Assembly: GCA_963804885.1 (NCBI GenBank)
Contig: CAWDSF010000006.1
Span: 62,001-126,000 of the forward strand
Direction: 5' to 3'
Length of the DNA stretch: 64,000 nt
DNA from: PALSA-1004 sp963804885
GTDB lineage: Bacteria; Pseudomonadota; Gammaproteobacteria; Burkholderiales; SG8-41
The first letter of the stretch is position 1. The number at the start of each line of letters is the position of its first letter. A program made the translations under genes and the position numbers. The notes under the pieces were generated by a model. It did not search any database. It was given only the letters and a program-made list of their open reading frames with translations, and was not told where the DNA came from. Below, piece after piece: positions 55,405-64,000 of the stretch.

Positions 55405-56512
55405 TCACCGATACCCATTGTTTACCACACTTCGAATTGACACCGCTTTCATATCCGTCAGCCCCATTCGCTCCAACGTCCTCGCTTCATCCGCAAAAGT
55501 CTTCCCTGTCATCAGCCGCGCCATGTCGATTAGCGTATCGATCGCCGGCGTCGGTACGCCTGTCGCCCTACCAAGCTCGCTGATCGGAATCAATCCCGTC
55601 GGTACGTCCTCGGTCACGTACTTGTGGTTCAGCGTGCCTGCGGCTTTGTTCGCTAGATAAGGCCCGTCCGGTTCGGCAGTCAGGCGCTGGAAAGTCTTGA
55701 CGAGGTCCGCTTCGCGCACGTTGTAGGCGCGTTCGATCCATTCGACGAGACTGGGAACCTTGACATTCAAGGCGGCTGCGATCGCCATGCGCTCAGCGTC
55801 GATGGCTTCATACATGCGCGCGACTGCGGGCGTGACGCCTTCGCCGTAAAACATGTAGCCGCCGCCGCGCTCTATGCGTCCAGCGTTCGCGAGGCAGTTC
55901 GCGACGTGGAGTATTGCGTTCACGTTCATCAAGGCCGTGTGCAGAATGTCGGGCGCGGCGACCGCCTGCGGAAACAGCGGAACGAGGCGGGCGTGTACGG
56001 CCGCGCTGTCGAGTGCCGGGATAACGCCGCGATCTGCATCCAGCGTTTCTGCGTCGTCTGCCGCATGTTGGTCGGGGCGACGAAACGCATCGCGTACGGA
56101 TATGTATCGGTCTCTGCGAGATCGATTTTCGCTTTGCAGCCCGCGCGGTCGAGTTCGCGCCGAACGACGAGCGAGCCGCCGGTGTTGCCCTGCATCAGCA
56201 GTATCGTTTGTCCGTCGACGAGCAATGGCGCCAAATCGCGTGCGACGGTCGGTTGCGTGTTGCCACCGGATACGACGATGATTAGGTCCGCGCCATCGAC
56301 TGTCGCGCGCAGATCGGTCGTCGCGAGTTCGAGTGGTGCGAATCCGCCGGGTGTCGCCTTCGACGTCGATGCCGCCGCGCACGCGGATCGCGGTGAGCTT
56401 CGCTTCGTCGATGTCGTTGAGTCGCAGCCGGTAACCCATCAAGCCGAGATTTGCGACGAGGCGGAAGCCGCCGGGACCTGCGCCGACGATGGCGACTGGT
56501 CTTGATCGTCAC
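55405..56512 (-). CDS. NAD/NADP octopine/nopaline dehydrogenase-like protein (frameshifted)
   Basis: A protein of about 369 codons. The start GTG 56512 (VTIKTVAIVGAGPGGFRLVA after repair) gives a Rossmann GAGPGG. Other pieces: TPGGFAPLELATTDLRATVD, LAPLLVDGQTILLMQGNTGG, AETDTYPYAMRFVAPTNMRQ, HTALMNVNAILHVANCLANA and YGEGVTPAVARMYEAIDAER. The H-x-x-N-x-N core (LHTALMNVNAILH) is the catalytic signature of opine-type dehydrogenases. Breaks near 56497, 56360 and 56020. The start overlaps the prolyl oligopeptidase stop by GTGA, suggesting coupled expression. Confidence 0.78.
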
Positions 56513-58666
56513 GGTTTAGCGGCTCGCATGCCGGTGTGTTCAGCCGCAAACGTCCACTGGTCCGCAATTTCGGCGATCAGCCGGTCGGTGGGGCGATAGC
56601 CGTGCGAGGCTTTGGGTTCGACGCGGACGAGGACCGGTCGGCTGCAACCTTGTCCCGCCTGCATCTCGGCGCCGTACTTGTATGAATGGCTCGGCACCAC
56701 ACGGTCGTCGTGATCGGCGGTCGTCACAAAGGTCGCTGGATAGCAGGTGCCCGGCCTTAACGTTATGCAGCGGCGAGTATTTGATCAACTGCATGAATTG
56801 CACCGGATCCGACGGCGAGCCGTATTCGAGCGTCCACGCGCGCCCGCCGGTGAATTTGTCGAAGCGCAGCATGTCGGTGACCGCAACCGCGGGCATCGCG
56901 ACGGCGTACAGATCGGGACGTTGCTGCGACACGGTCGCGACCAGCAGGCCGCCGTTAGAGCCGCCGAGGATCGCGAGCCGCGAGGGCGCAGTAAATTTCT
57001 CGCGCACGAGGTGTTCGGCCACCGCGATGAAGTCGTCAAACCCGTTCTGACGTTTCTCGGCGCGCGCGGCGCGGTACCAGGCGTCGCCGTATTCACCGCC
57101 GCCGCGGATGTTCGAGCTGACCCACACGCCGCCGAGTTCGAGCCAGGCGATGACGTGCGGACGGTAGAACGGCATCTGGCTGAGCGAAAAACCGCCGTAG
57201 CCGAGCAGCAGCGTCGGATTATTGCCGTCGCGCGGCAGATCTTTGCGCGCGGTTACGGTGAACGGCACGCGCGTGCCGTCTTTCGACGTCGCAAAAAACT
57301 GCCTGCTTTCGTAGCGGCTGGCGTCGGCAACCCGCGGCGGCGGATCGAACGGCGTGCTTTTGCGCGTACGCGGGTCGTAGGCGAACACCGTCGTCGGATA
57401 GAGCGCCGACGTGAACGAGTAGAAAATCGCCGGGCTGTCCTCGCGGCCGCGGATTTCGGTGACGGTGCCGGCTTCGGGCAGCGCGATCTCGCCTTGCGGG
57501 CGGCCGGCGCGATCGAACAGGGCAAGACGGCTGCGCGCGTCGGTCAGGTATTCGAGGACGATGCGGCCGCCGATAAAATCGCCTTTGCGGATGGCGTCCT
57601 TGCCCTCCGCGACGAGCGTCTTCCAATTGGCGACGCGCGGATCGCGCAGGTCGATTGCGACCACTTTTTGCCTGGGCGCGTCGCGGTCTGTGCGGATGTA
57701 GAGCAGCGTGCCCGCATTGCCGAGCACCGCGTGCACGAGGTCGTCGTCCTCGACGATCGGTTTGACCGGCGCGCCGATGCGCGGCCGCCGCGGAGCTTCG
57801 AGGTCGGCGTAATAGAGGCGGCTCTTCGGGCCGGCGGCCTTGCTCGTTTCCACGACCAGGTAGCGGCCGCTTTCGGTGACCCACCCGAAGACGAAATCGG
57901 TCGGCGCGTCCTTGCGCTCGTAGATCAACCGGTCCGCCGATTGCGGCGTTCCGAGGCGGTGATAGTAAAGCGCGTGCCCCGACGAGTTGCGCTTCGAGCA
58001 CGCGGCCGGCGGGCGGCTCGGGATAGCGCGAATAGAAAAATCCGCGGCTGTCGTTGGTCCACGACAGAAACGAGAAGCGCATCCATTTCAAAGCCTCGGG
58101 CAGGTCGCGCCCCGTCGCGATCTCGCGCACGTGCACCGTCTGCCAGTCGGCGCCGCCTTCCGACAATGTGTATGCGATGAATCGCGCATCGGGCGACGCG
58201 CGGAAGTTGGCGAGCGAGACCGAGCCGTCCGGCGACAGGGCGTTCGCATCGATCACGAGCTTCGGCGCCGCTTTTGCGCTGCTCTTCATGTAAATCGGCG
58301 ACTGCAACTGCAGTCCGCTATTGCGCCGGTAGAAGAGGCGCCCGTTCTCGACGATGGGCGTCGTGAGCTTCGGATAATTCCAGAGCTCGGTGATGCGCCG
58401 CCGGAAATGCTCGCGCAGCGGCGACCGCTCGAGGTAGGCGAGGGTCAGCCGGTTCTGCGCCGCGACCCATTCGGCGATTTCCTTCGAGTCGGCTTCCTCC
58501 ATCCACCGGTACGGGTCGGCGACTTTCACGCCGAAATATTCGTCGACGCACGTCGGCGCGCCGCGCGGCCGGGTACGTGAACTGCTGCGGACCGGACTCC
58601 GCTGCCAGGCGCCGGCGACAACGTGCACGCGAGGATCGCAGTTCCGATTCGCAATGTGTTGCCCAT
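56509..58666 (-). CDS. Prolyl oligopeptidase family serine peptidase (frameshifted)
   Basis: An S9A-type enzyme of about 719 codons. The start MGNTLRIGTAILACTLSPAP follows GAGAGGATCATC and is an export signal. The propeller begins VDEYFGVKVADPYRWMEEAD. The catalytic domain has LGYGGFSLSQMPFYRPHVIA, SSNIRGGGEYGDAWYRAARA, LAILGGSNGGLLVATVSQQR (Ser in GGSNGG), then TTADHDDRVVPSHSYKYGAE (catalytic Asp) and EPKASHGYRPTDRLIAEIAD (catalytic His). All three catalytic residues are present in repaired frames. Breaks lie near 58610, 58555, 57970 and 56735. It follows an alpha/beta hydrolase gene. Confidence 0.83.
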
Positions 58667-58676
58667 GATGATCCTC

Positions 58677-59503
58677 TCAGGCTCGTGCGGGGCCGCGGCT
58701 CGCCGCGCGAGAAATTCAGCAGCCTTGCTTGCGCATGCATCCGGATACGACGCGGAGATATGGTACGAATCGCCGGGTATCAACGCAAGTTCCGAATCCG
58801 GAATGTTCTGCTGCCAATTGGCAAACGTCGTGCTCGTCCCGTAGTAGCCGCTATTGGTCGACGTCATCACGAGTGTCGGCGCGGCGATTCGCGACAGTTC
58901 GGCTGTAATGTCCACGGCCGGCAGCATGCGATAGACGCCGAGCACCGAATCTTTCGGCGCCTGGCCCATCAAGTCGATCCACCACGTCACGGCTTCGCGC
59001 GACATGCCGGTGCCGAGCCGGTCGCGCATCGTCGACTCCGCCCATGCACGTATGCTCTGCTCTTTCATGCGGCGCACTTTCCCGGGTATCGACGGCGCGA
59101 GGAAATCCAGCTTTACGGTCGCGCCCGATACGATGAGCGTGTGTATTTTCTGCGGACGCGTCGCGGCGAACTTCATCGAGACGAGACCGCCGAGTTTGGC
59201 GCCGACAAGATGCACGCGCGCAAGGCCGAGTCGCGTGACGAACGCGTCAAGATCGTCGGCAAGCCCATCGAGGGACCATTCGTAGTCGAGCGGCATGGGC
59301 GTGGAGTCGCCGAAACCGCGCAGATCGAGGCGGATGACTTTGTAATTGCGGGCGAGATGCGGCACCCAGCCGCGCCATGCCTCACCGGACTCCGCGATGC
59401 CGTGGACCAGGATTATCGTCTCGGCTTCGCGCCACGGATCGGTATAGTCGTCGAGCGTATAAGCGAGAGTCACGCCGGAGCCGATTTCCACGTGATATTT
59501 CAT
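58677..59503 (-). CDS. Alpha/beta hydrolase-fold protein with Lys in the nucleophile elbow
   Basis: About 275 residues. IILVHGIAESGEAWRGWVPH is the oxyanion-hole block and VIRLDLRGFGDSTPMPLDYE follows. The nucleophile elbow reads HLVGAKLGGLVSMKFA: Lys takes the place of the usual Ser/Asp/Cys in G-x-S-x-G. PTLVMTSTNSGYYGTSTTFA and LIPGDSYHISASYPDA (His) finish the core. No stop follows in this frame before the peptidase gene; one base shift near 58710 gives a stop at 58677, so an error is assumed. A non-hydrolytic role, or a lyase-like one, is possible. Confidence 0.8.
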
Positions 59504-59592
59504 GGCGGTTTCATCGAGTAGGTGTCGGCTAAGTCCTCAATCTCGTACTGACGGCGGCGACTTTAATCATGCGTTCCAATTGTCTCCTACCC

Positions 59593-59656
59593 ATCCTCAT
59601 CCTTCCCCTTGTTGCCCCCATCCCGGCATTCCCCGCGTTGCAAGGGAAGGTGAGGA
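59593..59656. repeat. Imperfect inverted repeat in the gap between hydrolase and bug genes
   Basis: ATCCTCATCCTTCCCCTT (59593-59610) and AAGGGAAGGTGAGGAT (about 59642-59657) can pair with one bulge, over a C-rich loop. Palindromes of this type are frequent between genes in Burkholderiales drafts. It lies in a 205-base gap between the hydrolase start (59503) and the bug stop (59709) and could end the upstream transcript. No gene is visible in the gap. Confidence 0.5.
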
Positions 59657-59708
59657 TAGCGCGAAGCGTTGTAAGGTTCGAAGGTGAGATTGGCGCTGCG
59701 CGGTTGTA

Positions 59709-60704
59709 TTAATCCACCTTCGCGCCCGCGGCCTTGACTACTTTCGCCCACCTTACGACCTCGTCCTTGATCCACGTGCTGAACTGCTCCGGCGTGCTAC
59801 CGACCGGATCTTCACCGAGCGCGGTGAGGCGCTCCTTCATGTCGTTGGTCGCGAGTGCTTTGACCGTATCCGCATTCACACGCGCCACGATGTCTCGCGG
59901 CGTTCCGGCCGGCGCCAGCAGTCCGTACCAACCCATCACGACGAATTCCGGATAACCGGATTCCACGAATGTCGGCAGCTCCGGCAGCAGGTGGTAGCGG
60001 GTCTGGGTCGTCATGGCGAGCGCTCTCAATCGATGATCTTTCACGTACGTGATCACCGCGGTCGGGCTGGCGAACGACAAATCGGTATGTCCACCGAGCA
60101 GGTCGATGACCGCCAGCGACGCGCCCTTATACGGAACGTGAGTGATCCGCACACCCGCAACCGTGTTGAACCACGCCGCGGCGAGATGGGGGCTCGTACC
60201 GTTGCCCGCTGAGCCGATGTTGAGTTGGCCCGGTTTCGCTTTCGCGAGCGCCACCAGTTCCTTGACGCTGCGCACAGGCACAGATGGATGCGCGAGCAGC
60301 AGCAGCGGGTGAGTTGTCGCGAGACTGATGGGCGAGAAATCGCGGACCGGATCGTAGGCGAGGTTCTTGTAAAGGCTGACATTGACCGTGAGTGCCGGCT
60401 GCGCCATCAGCAGCGTATAACCGTCGGGAGCCGACTTCGCAACGAGTTCGAAACCGATATTGCTGCCGCCGCCAGGCCGCGTGTCTACTACGACCTGCTG
60501 ATTCCACGCTTCAGTAAGCTTCTGCGCGAGCGCGCGCGCGAGAATGTCGGTCGGCCCGCCGGCGGCTACGGGAACGACGATCCTCACCACTTTTACCGGA
60601 TAAGTTTGCGCACCGCATTCGTCAGCCAAGCCCAACATCGCCGCGAATGCAAAAGCACATGAAGTTACACCCCAACACCGCGTGTATCTGCAACGCCATC
60701 GCAT
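59709..60704 (-). CDS. Bug/TctC family receptor
   Basis: A 331-residue receptor. The start ATG 60704 overlaps the stop of the cupin gene (TGATG), so the two are translated together. Signal CWGVTSCAFAFAAMLGLADE, cut near CGAQ. Landmarks: YPVKVVRIVVPVAAGGPTDI, VVVDTRPGGGSNIGFE, APDGYTLLMAQP, KNLAYDPVRDFSPI, AHPSVPVRSVKELVALAKAK, GSAGNGTSPHLAAAWFN and HVPYKGASLAVIDLLGGHTD. It may bind the cupin enzyme's substrate. Confidence 0.93.
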   Translation of the reverse strand: MRWRCRYTRCWGVTSCAFAFAAMLGLADECGAQTYPVKVVRIVVPVAAGGPTDILARALAQKLTEAWNQQVVVDTRPGGGSNIGFELVAKSAPDGYTLLMAQPALTVNVSLYKNLAYDPVRDFSPISLATTHPLLLLAHPSVPVRSVKELVALAKAKPGQLNIGSAGNGTSPHLAAAWFNTVAGVRITHVPYKGASLAVIDLLGGHTDLSFASPTAVITYVKDHRLRALAMTTQTRYHLLPELPTFVESGYPEFVVMGWYGLLAPAGTPRDIVARVNADTVKALATNDMKERLTALGEDPVGSTPEQFSTWIKDEVVRWAKVVKAAGAKVD

Positions 60705-61873
60705 CAGAATTTTCCGTCATGCGTCGCGATCGCGATCACCGCCGGCTTGTCTGTCTTATTGCTCCACGCGTGGTTGGTGCCGCGCTGCACGACGAAGTCG
60801 CCTTTCCTGACCACGACTTCCTGCGTATCGAGCACGAGCACGAGCTCGCCTTCGAGCACGATGCCGAATTCCAGCGTGCGCGTTTTCTGCATGTAAGGAT
60901 GCGGCGCCTGCGGCGAAAGCGTCGAAGCTTTCGGCGAGCCCATGCTTTTGAAAAAAGCCTCGACGTCACTCGCGTTGATTTTGCCTTTCCATGCGGCGTC
61001 GGGCGGAAACGTGACGACGTTCAGCACCGAGCCGTTCGGCGGCGGCTCGATCGAATGCGGCAGGTGCAGCGTTTCGAGCACGATTTTCGCGGGTGTGCCG
61101 TCGGTCACCCACATGCGCTGCGACGCGTAGCCGGGGCGCGCGGGATCGATGCGCACGTCCGGCGACGGGCTGTCGCTGACGAGGCACGACTTGCCGGCCT
61201 CGCGATCCATGCACACGATGCGCCGCGCGGGCTTTACACCGGGCGGCAGCTTCACGTTGTCGCCGCGCATGATCTTGTCGTTGCCCTGCGCGAGCCCGAC
61301 CGGGCCGTCGACGAATTCCGCCGCAATCATGTCGTAGACCACGCGGCCGCCTTCGGGCCCGTAGCTTTTCCATTGATGCCACGCGCCGACATCGATCACG
61401 ATGTCGCCGGGATTCCATTTCACTTCGCCGTCGTCCAACACCAGCGTGCGCTCGCCGTCGAGCAGGATCGCGTAGTCGACGGTCTCGGTTTTGTGCATGC
61501 CGCCCGAGTACGCGGTGGTGCCGCCGCGGTCCCAGCGCCGGCCATGCGCATCGACCTTGATCGGGTGGGGCGGCACGATGTGCGGATCTTTCGCGGCATC
61601 GTAGCCCGGCTCGCGGCCTGCCCCCTGCACGACGCGCAGATGGCCGCCCTTGGGCGGGCCCGGGAAATGGTACGTGAGGTTGCCATCATCATTAGTGCCG
61701 GATAGCGGCGCGGGACTTTCGTTCCAGATCCAGAAATCGATGTGCCCGCGGCCGGCGCCCATCGACACTTCGTGCATGCCGGGTGCGGGGCCATCCCACG
61801 TGACTTTCGATTTGCCGTTTGCGTCGTTGCCCGTGACCACGCGCCGTATCGGCTTCAGACTTTTTTGTGCCAT
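60704..61873 (-). CDS. Double-cupin domain protein
   Basis: A 389-residue protein with two cupin barrels. The first has HKTETVDYAILLDGERTLVL and NPGDIVIDVGAWHQWKSYGP; the second has TLEFGIVLEGELVLVLDTQE and RKGDFVVQRGTNHAWSNKTD. The second shows the E and H of a cupin metal site (EFGIVLEGE... TNHAW); the first lacks one His of the usual pair. AGGGGGAGCACG precedes the ATG. Cupins of this form include dioxygenases and isomerases. Coupled to the bug gene at 59709. Confidence 0.85.
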   Translation of the reverse strand: MAQKSLKPIRRVVTGNDANGKSKVTWDGPAPGMHEVSMGAGRGHIDFWIWNESPAPLSGTNDDGNLTYHFPGPPKGGHLRVVQGAGREPGYDAAKDPHIVPPHPIKVDAHGRRWDRGGTTAYSGGMHKTETVDYAILLDGERTLVLDDGEVKWNPGDIVIDVGAWHQWKSYGPEGGRVVYDMIAAEFVDGPVGLAQGNDKIMRGDNVKLPPGVKPARRIVCMDREAGKSCLVSDSPSPDVRIDPARPGYASQRMWVTDGTPAKIVLETLHLPHSIEPPPNGSVLNVVTFPPDAAWKGKINASDVEAFFKSMGSPKASTLSPQAPHPYMQKTRTLEFGIVLEGELVLVLDTQEVVVRKGDFVVQRGTNHAWSNKTDKPAVIAIATHDGKF

Positions 61874-61897
61874 CGTGCTCCCCCTTGGTATGACTGC

Positions 61898-62911
61898 TTA
61901 CTTTACAACGCCCAGGTCCTTCAGTTCCATCCTGAAATCATCGTACTGCGCCGCCAGATATTTGGCGGCATCGGCGGCGGGCTGATAGTTGCCCACGCAG
62001 TAATTATCTTCGATGTCCTTCTTCCACGCCGGCGAGCGCGCGAGCGCGCCGAACACGTTGTCCCAATAGGCGATTTGCGCGGTAGTCAGATCCTTCGGTC
62101 CCATGACCGTGCGGAAGCTGTCCTGCACGACGTTGATACCCTGCTCGCGCCACGTCGGCACGTCCGCGAGCACGCCGCCCGCGCGCTGCGGCGCCGCGAT
62201 CGCGATGATGCGCAGGCCGCCTTTGGCCGCGCCTTGCGCCGCTGTTTGCACAAATGGCAGAACGCTGGAGGCGGTGGCCGGCACGAGATCGACGTGCCCG
62301 CCGATCACGGCCGTGATCGCTTCGCCGGTCGCGTTGAAGATGACGAGCCGCAGCTTTGCGATATCGACGCCGGCGGCCTTGCCGACTTTGCCGATCGCGA
62401 CGTGATTGCCGCTGCCGATGCTCGTGCTGATCGCAACGCTGACCGAGCGCGGGTCCGCGCGCAAACGTGCGATGAGATCCTTGCCCGACTTGATCGGTGA
62501 ATTCGCGCTGACCGCAAACGCCGTGTATTCGCTGATCAGCATCGCGAGCGGCGTGAAATCGGCGTGCGACAGCGCGGACTTGCCCATGATGTGATTGGTC
62601 AGGAGCGCCGGCGAGCCGATCGCCAGATAGTGCGCATCGCGCGGATGCTGGGACAGATAATTCCAGCCTATCGTGCCGCCGCCGCCGGCCTTGTTGACGA
62701 CGTTGAATGCGAGGTCGGCGATTTTTTTCTCGCGCACAATCGACTGTATCGTGCGCGCGGTGCGGTCCATGCCGCCGCCGGGACCCGACGCCACCATGAT
62801 CTCGACCGCGGTTTTCGGCTGCCATTCCGGCGCGGCGCCGTGCGCGGCGAACGCAACTACTGCGGCCGCCGCGCAAATCAAACGCCGGCGGAGATACGCA
62901 AACGTGGGCAT
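61898..62911 (-). CDS. Divergent Bug/TctC family receptor
   Basis: A 337-residue receptor more distant from the others. Signal LRRRLICAAAAVVAFAAHGA, then WQPKTAVEIMVASGPGGGMD in place of the P-x-R-P-V-R-L motif. NVVNKAGGGGTIGWNYLSQH, YLAIGSPALLTNHIMGK, SPIKSGKDLIARLRADPRSV and IFNATGEAITAVIGGHVDLV keep the fold, but PYKG is replaced by FNATG. This is the subtype sometimes linked with TctC-like proteins for longer carboxylates. It is followed, divergently, by a quinone oxidoreductase gene. Confidence 0.83.
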   Translation of the reverse strand: MPTFAYLRRRLICAAAAVVAFAAHGAAPEWQPKTAVEIMVASGPGGGMDRTARTIQSIVREKKIADLAFNVVNKAGGGGTIGWNYLSQHPRDAHYLAIGSPALLTNHIMGKSALSHADFTPLAMLISEYTAFAVSANSPIKSGKDLIARLRADPRSVSVAISTSIGSGNHVAIGKVGKAAGVDIAKLRLVIFNATGEAITAVIGGHVDLVPATASSVLPFVQTAAQGAAKGGLRIIAIAAPQRAGGVLADVPTWREQGINVVQDSFRTVMGPKDLTTAQIAYWDNVFGALARSPAWKKDIEDNYCVGNYQPAADAAKYLAAQYDDFRMELKDLGVVK

Positions 62912-62962
62912 GCCCGTATTGTGGACTATAGAGCGCCGTCAACCAACCGAAGGTCGGAGCTG

Positions 62963-63934
62963 ATGAAATCGTTCTGGATAATCGCGCGCGATGGCCGGTC
63001 GGTGCTCGAGCCGCGCGACGTGCCCGTGCCCAAGCCGCAGCGCGAGGAAGTGCTCGTGCGCGTGCACGCGACCGCGCTCAATCGCGGCGAGCTGATCGTC
63101 GGCGGCGCGGTGCACGGCGGGCCTGAAAGACTCGGCGGCACCGAAGCGGCGGGCGTCGTGGAAGCGGTCGGCGAGGGCGTGAGCGGCTGGAAAAAAGGCG
63201 ATCGCGTGATGGGCCGCGTGCGCGGCGCATTCGCCGAATATGCGTCGATATACGTGGGGCAGGCGCTGCCGGTGCCGCCACGCTTGAGCTGGGAAGAGGC
63301 CGCCGCAATTCCGTCGAGCTTCATCACCGCCTACGAAGCGCTCGTGCGCTACGGCAAGCTGCAGGCCGGCGAATCCGTGCTGATTACGGGCGCGTCTTCA
63401 GGCGTCGGCATGGCCGGAGTGCTCACCGCCAAAGTAATCGGCGCGCGCTCGCTCGGCACGTCCCGCTCGGCGGCCAAGCTTGCGAAGCTGCAGGCGATCG
63501 GGCTCGACGTGCCGATCCAGACGCAGGCGGCGGATTTTGCGCCGGCCGTGCGCGCTGCCACCGGCGGCGAAGGCGCGAATCTTGCGATGAATCTGGTCGG
63601 CGGCTCCGTATTCGCGGAGACCGTGCGCGCGCTCGCGCGCGAAGGCCGCCTCGCGATCGTCGGCTACGTCGACGGCGAGCACCATGCGGACATCGATCTC
63701 AACGCGGCGCACGTCAACCGGCTGCAGATATTCGGCATTTCCAACGTGCGGCTGAAGCGCGAAGAGCGCGCGGAAACGACGCGCGGTTTCGCTCGCGACA
63801 TCCTGCCCGCACTCGCCGACGGGCGCATCACGCCGCTTATCGATCGCGTGTTCGGCTTCGACGAATTGCCCGCTGCGATGGCGCACATGGATGCGGAAGA
63901 CCGAGTCGGTAAAGTCGTGGTGAAAGTTTGTTGA
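62963..63934 (+). CDS. Zinc-independent MDR family NADPH:quinone oxidoreductase-like protein
   Basis: A 323-residue medium-chain dehydrogenase. The N-terminal domain has VRVHATALNRGELIVGGAVH and GGTEAAGVVEAVGEGVSGWK without the Cys/His zinc ligands. The Rossmann part has GESVLITGASSGVGMAGVLT (the ASSGVG cofactor loop) and VIGARSLGTSRSAAKLAKL. This is the quinone oxidoreductase (QOR) group, NADPH-preferring. GTCGGAGCTG lies before the ATG. It is divergent from the bug gene at 61898. Substrate unknown. Confidence 0.88.
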   Translation: MKSFWIIARDGRSVLEPRDVPVPKPQREEVLVRVHATALNRGELIVGGAVHGGPERLGGTEAAGVVEAVGEGVSGWKKGDRVMGRVRGAFAEYASIYVGQALPVPPRLSWEEAAAIPSSFITAYEALVRYGKLQAGESVLITGASSGVGMAGVLTAKVIGARSLGTSRSAAKLAKLQAIGLDVPIQTQAADFAPAVRAATGGEGANLAMNLVGGSVFAETVRALAREGRLAIVGYVDGEHHADIDLNAAHVNRLQIFGISNVRLKREERAETTRGFARDILPALADGRITPLIDRVFGFDELPAAMAHMDAEDRVGKVVVKVC

Positions 63935-63942
63935 AAAAACTC

Positions 63943-64000
63943 TTAGCCGCAGATAAACGCAGATACACGCAGATTTCCAGAAAGAAACAACATTTATGAG
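63943..64000. repeat. Interspersed palindromic repeat, copy D (cut by window edge)
   Basis: AGCCGCAGATAAACGCAGAT starts at 63945 and continues ACACGCAGAT, the left arm of the repeat family seen at 1218, 2061 and 12949. The right arm would lie beyond the window. It starts about ten bases after the oxidoreductase stop, the same place after a gene as other copies. Confidence 0.75.

Overview
The window looks like a chromosomal segment of a GC-rich betaproteobacterium, probably of the order Burkholderiales. The main reason is that at least 18 of its roughly 60 genes encode periplasmic receptors of the Bug/TctC family, an expansion typical of that order. The genes around them are small catabolic enzymes: carboxymuconolactone decarboxylase-like proteins, LigI-like lactonases, an enolase-superfamily enzyme, cupins, an AtuA/DUF4387 pair and a D-2-hydroxyacid dehydrogenase. 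No rRNA, tRNA or CRISPR array is visible. Many genes carry single-base frameshifts, mostly one extra G on the coding strand. This looks more like draft-assembly error than decay, so those genes are annotated over their full span.

Layout. 1-4.9 kb: a cut lipoprotein, three bug genes, an EthD-like gene between two palindromic repeats, and a periplasmic OB-fold protein. 5.0-10.7 kb: one giant histidine kinase with nine GAF modules and an IS3-OrfA-like helix-turn-helix at its N-terminus. 10.9-14.7 kb: three CMD-family genes with two bug genes. 14.7-19.4 kb: a SRAP protein, an LVIVD-repeat protein, a 414-bp terminal-inverted-repeat element, an SDR and a diheme cytochrome c. 19.4-25.1 kb: two Tat-exported amidohydrolases, then the overlapping operon DUF4387-AtuA-ABC receptor-EthD. 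25.2-30.0 kb: GST, bug, mandelate-racemase-like enzyme, bug, bug. 30.0-37.2 kb: small secreted and membrane proteins, four bug genes and a LigI-like hydrolase. 37.2-37.7 kb: a second, 542-bp copy of the inverted-repeat element. 37.7-46.5 kb: dodecin, a SRPBCC-lipoprotein-DUF547 operon, TonB-like, ankyrin, YihY, ModA-like, HNH-bug, and a small secreted repeat protein with a clear terminator. 46.6-52.7 kb: bug genes around a hydroxyacid dehydrogenase and a UGA-containing UGSC gene. 52.8-55.3 kb: an AT-richer island with a DUF2075-type nuclease/helicase and a small ART-like protein. 55.4-64 kb: octopine-dehydrogenase-like protein, prolyl oligopeptidase, alpha/beta hydrolase, bug plus double cupin, a divergent bug gene and a quinone oxidoreductase.

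The most notable item is at 48683-50269. An open frame is interrupted by one in-frame TGA, directly followed by codons for Gly-Ser-Cys, which gives the exact U-G-S-C motif. A hairpin downstream puts a GU in its apical loop at positions 23 and 24 counted from the U of UGA, the register of the E. coli fdhF bacterial SECIS. I read this as a selenocysteine-containing UGSC-family protein fused to a large second domain and translationally coupled to a bug receptor. A gene caller that treats TGA as stop splits it into two genes.

Other items worth attention are two families of non-coding repeats and the extra HTH and nine-fold GAF array of the kinase.
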